Positions 30,283 to 42,986 of a DNA stretch of 64,000 nt are shown one piece after another. Every line of letters starts with the position of its first letter. Position 1 is the first letter of the stretch. The notes beneath the pieces are model-generated. The model did no database searches. It saw nothing but the letters and a program-made list of their open reading frames with translations, and had not been told where the DNA came from. This DNA comes from Veronia nyctiphanis. Its GTDB lineage: Bacteria > Pseudomonadota > Gammaproteobacteria > Enterobacterales > Vibrionaceae. Both the position numbers and the translations under genes were made by a program. The DNA is taken from NCBI RefSeq assembly GCF_004116385.1, contig NZ_PEIB01000029.1, forward strand, positions 1 through 64,000. Direction: 5' to 3'.

Positions 30283-31101
30283 CTATTTCATAACGCATTG
30301 CAACTTGGCGTGTTGGAGCACGGGCATTTTGTTGCGTATTGCTGCATTTGCCGACAAATCAATGTCAGCGCTTGCGACACCCGTTTGATCGTCCAAACCC
30401 GCTACTATCTGTCCCCATGGGTCAACAATCATTGAATGACCCCAGGTTTCGCGTCCGGCGTTGTGTTCGCCCGTTTGCGCAGCAGCCAGCAACCAGCATT
30501 GGGTCTCAATGGCTCTGGCACGAAGCAATACTTCCCAGTGGGCCTGCCCTGTCGTCTTCGTGAAAGCGGCAGGCACAAGAATAATGTCTGCACCTTGCTC
30601 GCGAAGAGCTGAATATAACTGAGGAAAACGAATGTCATAACAGATGGACAGGCCAAGCGTACCGAACGGGGTATCGACAAGTGCCATCCCTGAACCCGCT
30701 CTGAAAGTATCAGATTCCCGATAGCTACGATGCTTATCCGCAATATCGACATCAAACATGTGCATCTTTTCGTAAGAGCCACGCAGGTTGCCAGTCTCAT
30801 CGTAGACCAAACAGGTACTGGCAAGCGTCCCATCATGATTGCGGATAGGGAACGAGCCTATGACCAGCCAAATGCAAAGTTCAAACGCCAGTTGAGAGAA
30901 CTGCTTTTGCTTGGGACCATGTCCCAGCTCCTCGGCATATTTGTCATAGTCTTCTTTTTGGCCGAAGACCAAACAGTTTTCCGGCGTCAGCACCAGCTTG
31001 GCGCCCTGCGCACTGAGCGTACGAAGTTGTCCTTCGAGCCAATCGAGGTTATCGTCGGCATCAACACCCGAGTTCATTTGCACAATGCCAAATCTTGTCA
31101 T
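30283..31101 (-). CDS. Carbon-nitrogen hydrolase (nitrilase superfamily, Nit/deaminated-glutathione amidase-like)
   Basis: 272 residues. The Glu-Lys-Cys triad is visible: LVLTPENCLVF (Glu about 42), GSYEKMHMFDVD (Lys about 112) and LGLSICYDIRFPQLY (Cys about 154). Closest in character to Nit1-type amidases that remove deaminated glutathione, but the substrate cannot be read from sequence. It starts 2 bases after yhdP, so it is likely co-transcribed. Confidence 0.85.
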   Translation of the reverse strand: MTRFGIVQMNSGVDADDNLDWLEGQLRTLSAQGAKLVLTPENCLVFGQKEDYDKYAEELGHGPKQKQFSQLAFELCIWLVIGSFPIRNHDGTLASTCLVYDETGNLRGSYEKMHMFDVDIADKHRSYRESDTFRAGSGMALVDTPFGTLGLSICYDIRFPQLYSALREQGADIILVPAAFTKTTGQAHWEVLLRARAIETQCWLLAAAQTGEHNAGRETWGHSMIVDPWGQIVAGLDDQTGVASADIDLSANAAIRNKMPVLQHAKLQCVMK

Positions 31102-31103
31102 TT

Positions 31104-34100
31104 TTATTCGCTCCCTTGCTGGCTTCTTAAACGCTCCAGCGCCTTTTTCGGTAACGTCATCTCCGCCTGACTTCTCGATACCTCTTTGACTACTGGCGCG
31201 TCAATTGTCCCTGATACTTGATAGCGGACCTGTGTAAATACATCAACAACTGGCGACAAAACGGTCGTCGCCGCAGCAACGATAAGTGCAGTCTGAGGCG
31301 CAACAGCAAATGCACTTAAGACCGGAATACTGGAGGTGATATCGGGGATAAATTTCACGTCGGCATCAATCCTGTTTTCCGGGAGGTTGGCTATCCCTTT
31401 AATAAACATATCACCTGCCAAGGCTTTCATCTGGATATTATCTGTTACAACAACACCATCTGTGATCACTCCACGCCCTGATATCTCATCAAACGCCAGT
31501 CCATCTTCAAATACACCACGAAAATCAAGCTGCATCTTGCGCACAATGGAATCGAGACTGAACAATCCCAGCAGCTTTCCAGCCCCACCAACACCACTGA
31601 TATAGCCCTCTCTCATTACCGCGCTGATGTCGCCATCCATGGTATGGGTATCCGGCGCCCAAGGTGTGCCGTCGAAGGTAATATCGCCTATGGTGGTATA
31701 ACTGGCTTTTTGAATACCACCTGTCACACCAAACCGTCCCATGATGTCAGCGGTATCTGCACCACTGGCATTAAAAGCGAGTCTGCTATGGTTTTTGCCA
31801 GAGTTATTAATTTCCCACCAACCCGATGCGTCAATCATGTTGTCGCCACTGTCGATGGAGAACGTGGTGAGATTCAACCTGTTATTGCTTTTAGAAACCT
31901 TACTCTTCAAACGACCGACGCGGTACCCCTGCAGCCAAAGTTGCTCAATAACCAGTGAAGTATTTGGAAAATGTTTCATTATCAGCTTATCAACCGCACT
32001 GGCTTTAGTCTCGACTCTTCGTTTTTCTTCATTGGTCGAACTATTCGCTTCGTGGTTAACAAATAAGTGATCGACTGAAATGTCTAAAGCACCCTCGTTG
32101 TGCCACAGCGCATTGCCATCAAGCTCTTTACTGCCGAACAGTACATTCCAACCTTGTTTATTATTTCTCGCAGCCACATTGACGTTATTGAGCGAAAAGC
32201 CGAGGATATCCAGCTTGTCTGCACGGAGATTAATGCCTGTTGGAGAGGGAATATCGGTACTGGATGGTTTTTGGAATGCTGCTGTTTTCGTCAAGGCTTC
32301 AATAACATATTTCCAGCTATCGATGTCCAGTGAGGGATAGTTAATATCAATCAGATGGCTACCAATTTTCGATACTGGCATCGAAGAGTTACCCACCTCA
32401 AAGAAACTACTGACAACCTTTGGCCGCTTGCCAGACAAAGACACTACCCCGCGATAGCGGGTGTCTGGCAACTCGGCAATGGCAGTAAACTGTTTACCTG
32501 TGCCTTCGACAATAATTTTGGCACTTTTGCCAGCGAGAGACGTTTGGTCAAGCGGCGCGGGTAACCCGCTTTTTATATTGCTGAGCGGCGCTTTTAATTC
32601 GGCAAGGAACTGTGTCGTTTGAGGAAAAATTCCTAACACCAGATTCATCGTCCAAATGGTGTTGCCTTTTAGATAATCAAATCCTTTGAGCCCAGCTTCT
32701 GAGAGTAGTTTTTCAGCCAGCCAATTTCCGCCGGAGCGAATATCCAGCTCATAATGTTTTCCCTGCTGCTCGCCATCGATACGCAGCTCAATCTTTTGTC
32801 CAAGCAACATACCGGAAAGGCCGTTCGTACTTACTCGGTCGTTTTCAAACAAGACCTGACCGCTGACTTTATCAATCTCTACGGTCGGTCCACTGAGTTT
32901 GATACTGTTATTTGCCAGCTTCACCGCCCCCACGGCTTTTACTTGTTCACCATCAAGAGGAATTGTCAGTGATAAACCTGCTTTAACGGGACCGGATAGC
33001 CCAAGATAGGTCAAAGCATTGCCAACAGATGAAGCCAAGGGAGTCTTCATCATCAAAGAGGTGGCATCACGCTTTTGCCATCGGCTTTGATATCAAGATA
33101 TAGGGGAGATTCACCATCCAACACCAATCGCCCGCTTACTTTATCGGAGGATATTCTGGCAAAGTTTGCCTTGTTGGCATCAATGAAAAGTGACTCGTTG
33201 TCAAAGAGTAAGTCAGCATCAATGTCAGATACTGCTGGCCATGTATCGAGAAACTGGAACGTCCCTTCATGTAAAGGCACGCCAGCCTGAAAAACGCCCT
33301 GATGCTCTTTATAAGGAAACTGATTGAGGGCACCATTCCACACCAATTTTGCTTTGTGTATGTGCCCAGCCTGTAAGGCCTTTGACAAATACTCCGTGAG
33401 GTTTGAGCCAAGTGCACGCTTGGGTAAATAACGCCATGTCTGGCTGACGTCTTCAAGCTCTGCTTCGCTGTAAAACGACAGCCACGGGCTGCCTTCCTTA
33501 GGAAGTTCGAGCAGGAATTGCCCCTCAACATTCATGACTGGAGACGCAACTGAGACCCTATCACTCCAAACTTGAACAATGTCGTTGCTTTGCTGCCAAC
33601 GTAGCGCAACATCACCACTTTCTATTCTCAGAGGTGCTTGAAAGAAATCACCGTACAGCAACTTTTGGTCTTTCATGGACAATAAGGCCACCCCTTTTGT
33701 ACCCGAGCCTGCAAGTCGTAATCCGAGACCCTGCGTTTTCGGTAGATAAGACCAATGGTTAAAACTGACATTGTTCAGCATTGCTGAATAAGTAATGTCT
33801 TCTCCAGGCTGATATTGGAGGCGCAAATCAGTGAGCTTTCCGGACGGCGAGAGTGCATCGATCGCTTCTTGAACATCAACGGACAACGGAAGCAACTTAC
33901 TGACTGGCAGTAATGAAGCAACATTCAACCTGCGAGATTAACCAGCCATTGATTGCCTGACAGTCGACCGCTAGCAGTAAATTCTGGCCATGGCTGGCCA
34001 TCTGAGCTAATTCGTAAGGTATCAGTATCAAAGCGCCAACCGTCCGGTTCTGGCAAGATACTGACCGCGCCGCCAGCAATTCTGACACTATGGTCATTTT

Positions 34101-34952
34101 TTTCGCCGTCTTGCCAAGAGAGCACGCTTTTATCCAACTCAGGTGCACATCGTTCAGACGGCCGTTTTCAACATTGAGCCAGAGACGGCCACCCGCCTTG
34201 GCATTGTTTACCGAAACGCTCTCAGGCAGGTGGTCTTTGATAAAGGGCAAAACCGAAATGTCTTTTGCACCAAAAAAGAGTTGTCCGTAAAGCGTGTCGA
34301 TGTCGCCTTTTTCCGAGAAGCTGGCATTGACGGCAAGTTGGTTAAGCTCAGTTCCCCTAAAGCTGACGATCCCTTGTGCCCGATGGTCGTGACCATCGTT
34401 ACTCCAAAGTAAAGAATTAATATCCAGCGTATACGCTTGCCCCTGAGGGCCATTGAACGTCACATCGGCATTTCGTAGGCCAAATTTAGCGATATTGACC
34501 AAAAATAGCCGCTCGAGACGGTGAAGGACCTTTTCATTTATCTTGGTATCTGATGAGTCTGGTGTCGTTACATTATCAGGCGACTGGAACTTGGTGAAAT
34601 CAATACTAAGGCCATCTGCACTGAGGTAATTAAAAACGGGGTCCCGCTCTTTGAGTGAGGCCCAGATATCAAACTGAAGGTCGAGTTTTTCAAGAGAGAG
34701 TAACGGCTGGTGTTGGTCAGTTTTTAGTGTCAGCTGATGTAATGAGAGAGAGGGTGCAAGATAGCGCCAATGCCCGGTCGCAGAGGCAAAATCCACCTGA
34801 AAGTCACTGCGTTCAGCGGCCCAGTTTTGTATCTGCCCTTTAAAAGCATCCAAATTTGGTAAGAAGACACGTAAAGAAACGGTGGCCATGGCCACCAGTA
34901 ACAATAGAGTCAGCGTAAATGCGAGGAGAAATCGCAGGCAAAGTCTTATCAT
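31104..34952 (-). CDS. yhdP: AsmA-like lipid transport protein YhdP (three one-base frameshifts)
   Basis: Very large inner-membrane-anchored periplasmic protein of the AsmA/DUF3971 family. In E. coli it moves phospholipid to the outer membrane together with TamB and YdbH. N-terminal helix FLLAFTLTLLLLVAMATVSL; the C-terminal AsmA-type region includes DISAVMREGYISGVGGAGKL and ends LRSQQGSE. The reading is split into pieces by three missing bases: about 34144 (restores ELDKSVLSWQDGEKNDHSV), 33927 (restores LAGLNVASLLPVSKLLPL) and 33061 (before LMMKTPLASSVGNALTYLGL). Corrected length 1283, matching the roughly 1266-residue E. coli protein. Loss by sequencing error is more likely than decay. Confidence 0.92.
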
Positions 34953-34971
34953 GTTGCAGCCATACCCGCGG

Positions 34972-36439
34972 TTACATCATCACCACGTCAAACTGCTCTT
35001 GAGAGTATAAAGGCTCTGCCTGAACTTTGACTTGCTTACCAATAAAAATCTCCAGCTCCGCCAGAGCATGATACTCCTCGCCCTTAAGGCGTCCGCAACC
35101 GTCGGCGATGCATAAACAACAAAGTTATCCGCATCGTAGGCGCGGTTTACCCGGGTAATTTCACGCAGGATCTCATAGCACACAGTCTCAACCGTTTTCA
35201 CCGTGCCACGTCCCATACATGTTGGGCAGGAGCCACAAAGGATATGTTCGATACTCTCGCGGGTTCGCTTTCGAGTCATCTCAACAAGACCCAGTTGGGT
35301 AAAGCCATTAATATTGGTTTTCACCCTGTCTTTTGACAATGCCTGCTCCAAAGACTGTATGACCCGCTCACGGTGCTCTTCTGAAATCATATCGATAAAA
35401 TCGATAATGATGATACCACCGAGGTTACGCAGTCTAAGTTGGCGGGCAATCGCACGGGTGGCTTCAACATTGGTATTGAATATGGTCTCTTCGAGATTAC
35501 GGCGACCAACAAACGCACCTGTATTGATGTCTATCGTGGTCATCGCCTCGGTCTGATCGATAATCAGATAACCACCGGATTTGAGCTCAACCTTGCGATC
35601 CAGAGAACGTTGAATTTCGTTTTCTGTGTCGTACATATCGAAGATGGGCTGGTCACCGTTGTAATAATCCAGTTTATCGGTAAGTTCAGGCACGAACTCT
35701 TCGGTAAACTCTTTGACCACATCAAAACACTGCTTGGAGTCCACCTTGATAAGGTCAAGCTCAGTACCGACAAAATCACGCAAGATACGCTGCGCAAGGT
35801 CGAGTTCACCGTAAAGCATGCTGCGGGTAGCATTCTTGCCACGGCGCTCAAGCACCTTCTTCCAGAGACGCTTTAAAAAAGCCGCGTCCTGCGCCAGTTC
35901 TTTATCGGTCGCCCCTTCAGCAGCGGTACGGATGATGTATCCACCCAGCTCGTCACAATAGGGGGACACCAGTTTTTTCAGACGGTTTCTTTCTTCTTCA
36001 CTTTCAATGCGCTGAGAAACACCGACATGAGATGCCCCTGGCATAAAGACCAGGTAGCGCGAGGGAAGTGTAATGTCCGTGGTCAGTCTCGCCCCTTTGG
36101 TACCAATTGGTCTTTAACCACCTGAACGACAATGTCCTGCCCTTGCCTGACAAGTTCAGAAATATCACGAACATTGAACTGCTGCTTCTCATTCTCGGCG
36201 ACACATTCGGTATGAGGCACGATATCTGAGGCATGAAGAAAGGCCGCTTTCTCAAGGCCAATATCGACGAATGCTGCCTGCATACCAGGTAAGATCCGGC
36301 TGATTTTACCTTTGTAGATATTACCCACAATGCCGCGCTTGGCTTCCCGCTCAACGTGCACTTCTCTCAGGTTTCCCCCTTCAATCAGGGCAACCCGGGT
36401 TTCAGCAGGTGTCACATTGATTAATAGCTCGGCACTCAT
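34972..36439 (-). CDS. rng: Ribonuclease G (two one-base frameshifts)
   Basis: Endoribonuclease that matures the 16S rRNA 5' end. N-terminal S1 domain (GNIYKGKISRILPGMQAAFV), then the RNase E/G catalytic core with DFIDMISEEHRERV (metal-binding Asp residues) and the zinc-link cysteines in CGSCPTCMGRGTV. One missing G (GGGGG read as GGGG) at about 36093 breaks VPKGARLTTDITLPSRYLV. One missing A at about 35086 breaks VADALKGEEYHALAELEIF near the C-terminus. The corrected chain ends FDVVMM at 34972 with 489 residues, the E. coli length. The start overlaps the maf stop (TAATG). Confidence 0.94.
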
Positions 36440-37023
36440 TAACTTTCCCCAGTTAATACTTTGAATTGGTTAAGTAGTTCTTCGGTTTCATATAAAGGCA
36501 GGCCAACAACTGCGTGGTAGCTCCCTTCCATACGGGTGACAAAACGGCCACCTATCCCTTGTATAGCGTAGCTACCCGCTTTATCGGCAGGCTCCCCGGT
36601 CTGCCAATAATCATCAATATCTTGATCGCTCAGGGATTTAAACCAGACATCGGTTATGACAAGTGTTGTGAGTGTATGGTTCCTATCAGCGACAGAAACA
36701 GCCGTCATCACCTGATGTTTTTTCCCTGAAAGGCGTCTTAGCATCTGCCGAGAGTGCGCTAAGTCAGCGGGTTTCTCAAGCACATCACCGTCACAAACCA
36801 CAATGGTGTCAGAACCAATAACAGGCAAGGCATGAGACGCAACACCAACACCCGCTTTAGCTTTGTCACGCGACAAGCGTTGCACGTAATCTTGCGCAGA
36901 TTCCGACGAATCCTGTTGCTCCTCAACATTAACAGACAACACGGAAAACGACAGGCCAATTTGCTCGAGAAGTGCCTTACGACGGGGTGAGGCTGAAGCA
37001 AGATAATAGGATTGAGATGACAT
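36439..37023 (-). CDS. maf: Nucleoside triphosphate pyrophosphatase Maf (YhdE type)
   Basis: 194 residues, intact. [17 protein letters not shown] is the Maf signature and [17 protein letters not shown] holds the catalytic Asp. Family enzymes hydrolyse dTTP/UTP and modified nucleotides. Lies between mreD and rng as in E. coli. Confidence 0.94.
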   Translation of the reverse strand: MSSQSYYLASASPRRKALLEQIGLSFSVLSVNVEEQQDSSESAQDYVQRLSRDKAKAGVGVASHALPVIGSDTIVVCDGDVLEKPADLAHSRQMLRRLSGKKHQVMTAVSVADRNHTLTTLVITDVWFKSLSDQDIDDYWQTGEPADKAGSYAIQGIGGRFVTRMEGSYHAVVGLPLYETEELLNQFKVLTGES

Positions 37024-37036
37024 TCAGCCTCCGAAG

Positions 37037-37525
37037 TTACTTGATAGCAAGTTTACGCCTGACTCGACGCAACAATAAAAATAGCCAAGGCCACAGTAAG
37101 AAGTTAAGCAAGCCAGCCCACATGACGTTCGGATCAAATGTCACGTTAGACAGCAGGTACTCTGCGAGGAATTCAAGGATTTTAGCTGCCAGAGTGGCAA
37201 TAGTCAGCAATGCTGCCTGCATCCAGAGAGACATGTTACGTAGCATCTGGAAATTCCATGCCACGAAGTAAATCACCAAGGACATCATCAGCCCTCTGAC
37301 CCCGAGTGTCGAGCCGACAATCAAATCCCACAGTAAGCCAAGGATCAGCGCGGTTCCCACATTCACTCGATTTGGCAAGGCCATGACCCAGTAAAAAGTC
37401 ACCAGCAAGACCCATGATGGACGGAAATGCTCTAGCTCTCCCGGCCACGGTGTGGTTTGCAGAATCAATGCGATGATAAAAGACAGCCAAATAAGACCAT
37501 GGCTTCGCATCACTGGGTTTGCCAT
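37037..37525 (-). CDS. mreD: Rod shape-determining membrane protein MreD
   Basis: 162 residues from the ATG at 37525; the preceding TTG is an alternative. Five hydrophobic helices and the conserved GLLWDLIVGSTLGVRGLMMS segment. Component of the Rod (elongasome) complex. Confidence 0.93.
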   Translation of the reverse strand: MANPVMRSHGLIWLSFIIALILQTTPWPGELEHFRPSWVLLVTFYWVMALPNRVNVGTALILGLLWDLIVGSTLGVRGLMMSLVIYFVAWNFQMLRNMSLWMQAALLTIATLAAKILEFLAEYLLSNVTFDPNVMWAGLLNFLLWPWLFLLLRRVRRKLAIK

Positions 37526-37545
37526 CAATTAACCTCTGGGTACAG

Positions 37546-38457
37546 TCAGTTTTTCTTAGATGATGAAGTCGGCGGTGTATCTATTTTCACCGTATCACGT
37601 TCACTCTCAGGCGGCGGTGCTCGGTGTTTGTCAGCTTTCATTGTCGGCCAGACCAAAACCACATAACGCAGTCGGTCGAACTGAACCGCCGGACGTGCAT
37701 CAACCTGTGCAAAAGGACGCTTATTGTCGAACGAAAACGATGTGACTGTTGCAACCGGATACCCTTCAGGAAAGACTTCGCCCAGCCCTGAGCTGACCAG
37801 CTCGTCACCCGCTTCAATATCAGCGCTACTGGTAATGTTCTCTAGCTGGATATTGTCTCTGTCACCCCGCCCTGAAGCAATCACACGAATATCGTTGCGC
37901 CTCACCTGAACAGGAATGGCATGGCTTGGGTCTGTGATCAGCAATACACGGCTGTTGTGCGCCCCGACGTAAGCCACCTGACCGACAATACCGTGTTCGT
38001 TGATCACCGGCTGGCCTTCATAAACACCATTGGTGCGGCCCTTATCTATCATGACCTGATGCTTGTATGGGTCAGAGTCTACCGCCATCACTTCCGCGAC
38101 TAAGCGTCGTTCATCTCGGACAAACGAAGAGCCCAGCAACTCACGCAATTGCTGATTCTGTCGTTCAACCTCATCAAGTAACAACTGACGACTGCGAAGA
38201 ATCAATACTTCTTCTTTCAACTTGTCGTTTTCGATCAGAAGTTGTTGATTCGAGGTGACCTGATGAGACAAATTATCGAGGATATCGCGGGGCAGATTCG
38301 AGGCGTACTGGAGCGGCGCAACCACCGTATTGAGCAAATAACGTACTTTTGCGAAGGCGTCAAAACGACTATCAGTCAGCATAAGGCTGACTGATATGAT
38401 AACCGCAAAAAACAGGCGTAAAGGCAAAGATGGCCCACGGCCAAACATTGGTTTCAT
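37546..38457 (-). CDS. mreC: Rod shape-determining protein MreC
   Basis: 303 residues: one N-terminal membrane helix (LRLFFAVIISVSLML), a coiled coil (about 60-105) and a beta-barrel periplasmic domain (VIDKGRTNGVYEGQPVINEH). The tail is Pro/Ser/Lys-rich. Activates PBP2/RodA. Confidence 0.94.
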   Translation of the reverse strand: MKPMFGRGPSLPLRLFFAVIISVSLMLTDSRFDAFAKVRYLLNTVVAPLQYASNLPRDILDNLSHQVTSNQQLLIENDKLKEEVLILRSRQLLLDEVERQNQQLRELLGSSFVRDERRLVAEVMAVDSDPYKHQVMIDKGRTNGVYEGQPVINEHGIVGQVAYVGAHNSRVLLITDPSHAIPVQVRRNDIRVIASGRGDRDNIQLENITSSADIEAGDELVSSGLGEVFPEGYPVATVTSFSFDNKRPFAQVDARPAVQFDRLRYVVLVWPTMKADKHRAPPPESERDTVKIDTPPTSSSKKN

Positions 38458-38494
38458 TGTGTAATAGCGACCTGCTTGTTAGCAATCAGGAGAA

Positions 38495-39547
<1,053 letters not shown>

Positions 39548-39659
39548 TTAATCCTGCACGCATGAGAATTTTTTTATATTGCCGCTAAATGTACCAACGC
39601 AGCGCACAAGCGGCAAGGTGATGGTCTACAAACCTGAATAAGATCTGTCTTTTTTTTCA

Positions 39660-42600
39660 TTACCTAGCCACATTGGCGTTTTTTTCACCCTGATAGATAA
39701 TTCTGTCGTTACCCCGATAGGTGCCGAGAGTAATAATGGCTGACGGGTTACCGCTATTGTTGGAGCCGCCAAATGTAAGCCATGACCGAGCATTAATCAC
39801 ACCGTCTTTACACTGTTCAGTGTCCGATTTCAAACACTGCCAAAGACGAAACTGACGACGATAAAACTCACCATTTTCAGCTTCTGGTTTGACTACAAAG
39901 GCAGCAGCACCATTTTTCAACGTTTTTTCAGTACCCGTTCCATCAAAAACGATTGAGGATTTGTCAGGCGCTTTTCCATCTGAATAGATTTCTTGCTGTC
40001 TGCTGGCACCGATGCTTATCTTTGACGCATTATCATCTTGATTGACGACAAATTGAGCGCCATCGTAGTATTCTGCATAGACTGGGACACTGAGATCACT
40101 GCTCAGGTTCCCCGCGGTATCAGAAATACGCAATCGGCCATAGCGAATATCCGTTTCTCCCCACTTAGCACCAAGGTCCTCACTGTCTGTGTTTGTCACT
40201 CTATCACTGTTTTTTATCTGTGCAGTGGTTGTCGACGGTTTGACTCCCAGAGCCAATTGATTGAACGGGCCATCTGGCGAATTGTCACTACTGCGTTTAA
40301 CTGACATGTTTGCATCGTCAAACTTCCACACGCTGATCCCGTCGGGAGAAGCTATCCATTTTTGTGGCGATGAGTAGCTGATTCTTTTCGTTAAATCGTC
40401 ACCACCCTGTTCGCTGACAGCTGTTATATAAAAAGTTACCTGACCGGATGCTAGTTTGTGATAGTTCTTAACGGCTTGAGGGTTATTACCCCCTGTCATG
40501 GCTTTTATTTCGAATTGTCCTGTAAAGGGTTGGTTCATGTAACTAAATGCTTTCGAACCGTTTACTGACGGACTTGCCGTGTTAATTCTGCTGTTGAATA
40601 TTTCAAAGTGGTCAGGCTCAAAGGGGCCGACAGGTATGTAAGAAGGAGTGATTTTTTGCCCCAGATATTGCCCCTCTGTGCGGATTCTTACGGTTCCAAC
40701 TTCATCCCAAGATAACCCCTCAAAAGAATAGCCTGTCGCATTCCCATGCTGCACAAAACGTATAGGGTCTTGAGCTAGTGTCCAAGCACTACCGGCCGAG
40801 CCATCACTTGGCGACACTATACCTGCTCTCTTTAAGACAACCTTGTCGTCAGGTGAGAATAGCGTCGAGAAATAACCCGGTATTCTTTGACGATCACAAT
40901 AATTTTTACCCGTTAGGTTTACGGGATTAGTGACATCATCTGCATCGCCGCTGTTCCAACCTACTGGCTTTAAGAATGCACTAAATGGCTCACCCGCTTT
41001 CGCAAAGAAAGGCCCGGAGAGATTATTAAGGTCTTCACCATTTTCTGTTTGTACATTACAGATAGCATAGGTATATGGCCGAACAGTCAAAGCTGCTGTC
41101 CCCTCCATTTTTTGATCGAGTCGCACACCAAAAAGTTCGGTTCTTCCCTCAGCTTTGGCTTGCAACTCCGCCTCAGAAAAAGGCGCATTCGTTACCGGGT
41201 TCCAACTACTATCAGTAAGAGTAAATTCAACCTCCCCTGCCCCATCGTACTGTACTTCCAATGCACTTTTGGCTACACCATCAACAAAATTTAGGTTGAG
41301 TGAATTATTAACGGCATTAGTGATCTTGACTTCAGGCCCCCGCAAAGATGGGCTAATGAACTTTGTTACACCGATATCGAGCTTTTTCTGCCCCTTATAC
41401 GCTTTTACGACGCTGCAGCTGCCTGAAGTGGCAATCAAAGAGAGCTTTTGAGGTTTACCGGTGACGAGGCTTATAGCTGCAGGCTCAAACCGAAAGCCTT
41501 CTGGCCTGAAAAAATATGAGCCGTTGGCAGTTGAAGACAGAGAACCAACCTCTAATTTTGCTTCAACGTCGACCTGACCAATTCCATCAGATCGGACAAA
41601 TACATGCCCAATGCCATTATTAAGGACCATCGTTTGAGTTTTCGAACAGGTATCACCTGATGGAAGTTTAAGACAACCATCCCCCGTCGCTGAAAGGGTA
41701 ACTGGATTGTTGAAAGATGACTGAATCAGGCCAGCAGCATCTACAGCTCTTACTGAGATTTTCAAGTCACTGCAGCTTGCGGAAGTTGCCTTCTCTGGGT
41801 CTAACTCCAATTTTGGAAGGAATGTATATATGCCGGAGTCTTTCTTGATGATCTCCCCCCCATCCGTGGTGAGCTGGGTAGATATGCTTACATCGCCAGT
41901 CCCCAAACCCTTTAGCCAAAAAGTTGCTTCCCCGTTGATAAACTTAAGGCTCACAGGGTTGCGAGGGGTTGATATTTTCAAACATTCACCCGATTCGGAA
42001 CCTGAAATACAGGCACGCTCATCTGAAGAAACATTGACGAGGAGAGTACCGTTTACATTGTGTCTCGGCAGACCTTTTGAAGAAATCGTTTTAACTACAA
42101 CCTTTATACTTTTGCCAGTAAAATTCTTTCCCGAAGAGGGTTCAAATAAAAGGTCCGGTATCGTCAAACATTGGTTTTCACCGTAGATTTTAGCGTTAGT
42201 GTTCATGGACAAACTCCCTACACTAACTGCACCATTGATCGAAGTATTGCCATTCAGTTGTAGCGATTTCACTGCGTAAATTAACGCTGTAATTTCAGAA
42301 TTAGAGTTTAGTTTCCCTTCATCACTGATAATAAAGATAAAGTCATCTGGGTCACCCTCGTTCTCAACTTTTGCTGCCGCATTGAATGTTGCATTCTTTA
42401 CGTAAAGTTTCACCTTTCCTTTTATATTGATACTTGGCATACCACCACCCGCTGATGCTAGTGTAAGGTAGTTAATCCAATAGGTGCCATCATTCAACTC
42501 CAGAGTGCCCCCATTCAGAGTCACGCTTTCAAAGTTACATACCCCTGTCTTCGTCGGGTCGTATTTTTCGCTTCTACATGAATTTCCGGTCTTTCCTAGC

Positions 42601-42986
42601 ACAAGGGTCTTGCCCGCACCAATAGTTTCCCATGCTTGAATATTGTTTGGCATTTTATCAAGTTTAAGTTCAAACGCTGGTAGCTTAGCGTCTGTCAAAC
42701 ATTGAAAATAAATGCCTTTTTCAGGTTCTGCACTACAAGAATTTTGGTGAGTATTTGGCGACTTTCCGAACCTAAGAGTAAAACTCTTTGGCTTGGTTTT
42801 ATCTAGATTATGTGTTTGTATGATTCGGGAATCACCATATGCAGTTAATGAACCTGCTAACTTGGAGTGGGACTGAGCTACTCTGGGAAAAATATCGCAT
42901 ATATTGGTATCGTTGATCGCAGCTTCAACGGACAAAGACATCATCAGCAATAAGGTGAATGAAAAATAATGCTTGAGTATTTTCAT
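39660..42986 (-). CDS. mshQ: MSHA biogenesis protein MshQ (large surface protein, DUF6701-type C-terminus)
   Basis: 1108 residues from the ATG at 42986, followed by a signal peptide KILKHYFSFTLLLMMSLSVEA. The in-frame extension upstream is inside mshP. The N-terminal third has a beta-rich region (TLELNDGTYWINYLTL, SINIKGKVKLYVKNATF) of polymer-forming/adhesin character. Three Ig-like segments follow, each with a small disulfide-bonded loop (residues about 285-640). The last 450 residues, from about 650 (TYAICNVQTENGEDLN), match the MshQ/DUF6701 type. Probably the pilus-associated adhesin. Base composition is visibly more AT-rich than the neighbouring mre genes. Last gene of the MSHA operon. 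Confidence 0.85.
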   Translation of the reverse strand: MKILKHYFSFTLLLMMSLSVEAAINDTNICDIFPRVAQSHSKLAGSLTAYGDSRIIQTHNLDKTKPKSFTLRFGKSPNTHQNSCSAEPEKGIYFQCLTDAKLPAFELKLDKMPNNIQAWETIGAGKTLVLGKTGNSCRSEKYDPTKTGVCNFESVTLNGGTLELNDGTYWINYLTLASAGGGMPSINIKGKVKLYVKNATFNAAAKVENEGDPDDFIFIISDEGKLNSNSEITALIYAVKSLQLNGNTSINGAVSVGSLSMNTNAKIYGENQCLTIPDLLFEPSSGKNFTGKSIKVVVKTISSKGLPRHNVNGTLLVNVSSDERACISGSESGECLKISTPRNPVSLKFINGEATFWLKGLGTGDVSISTQLTTDGGEIIKKDSGIYTFLPKLELDPEKATSASCSDLKISVRAVDAAGLIQSSFNNPVTLSATGDGCLKLPSGDTCSKTQTMVLNNGIGHVFVRSDGIGQVDVEAKLEVGSLSSTANGSYFFRPEGFRFEPAAISLVTGKPQKLSLIATSGSCSVVKAYKGQKKLDIGVTKFISPSLRGPEVKITNAVNNSLNLNFVDGVAKSALEVQYDGAGEVEFTLTDSSWNPVTNAPFSEAELQAKAEGRTELFGVRLDQKMEGTAALTVRPYTYAICNVQTENGEDLNNLSGPFFAKAGEPFSAFLKPVGWNSGDADDVTNPVNLTGKNYCDRQRIPGYFSTLFSPDDKVVLKRAGIVSPSDGSAGSAWTLAQDPIRFVQHGNATGYSFEGLSWDEVGTVRIRTEGQYLGQKITPSYIPVGPFEPDHFEIFNSRINTASPSVNGSKAFSYMNQPFTGQFEIKAMTGGNNPQAVKNYHKLASGQVTFYITAVSEQGGDDLTKRISYSSPQKWIASPDGISVWKFDDANMSVKRSSDNSPDGPFNQLALGVKPSTTTAQIKNSDRVTNTDSEDLGAKWGETDIRYGRLRISDTAGNLSSDLSVPVYAEYYDGAQFVVNQDDNASKISIGASRQQEIYSDGKAPDKSSIVFDGTGTEKTLKNGAAAFVVKPEAENGEFYRRQFRLWQCLKSDTEQCKDGVINARSWLTFGGSNNSGNPSAIITLGTYRGNDRIIYQGEKNANVAR

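Noticed and set aside
31104-34952. Three adjacent open frames that look like separate genes
   Set aside because: They are consecutive pieces of one YhdP protein. Each junction is repaired by one base and the summed length matches the family.
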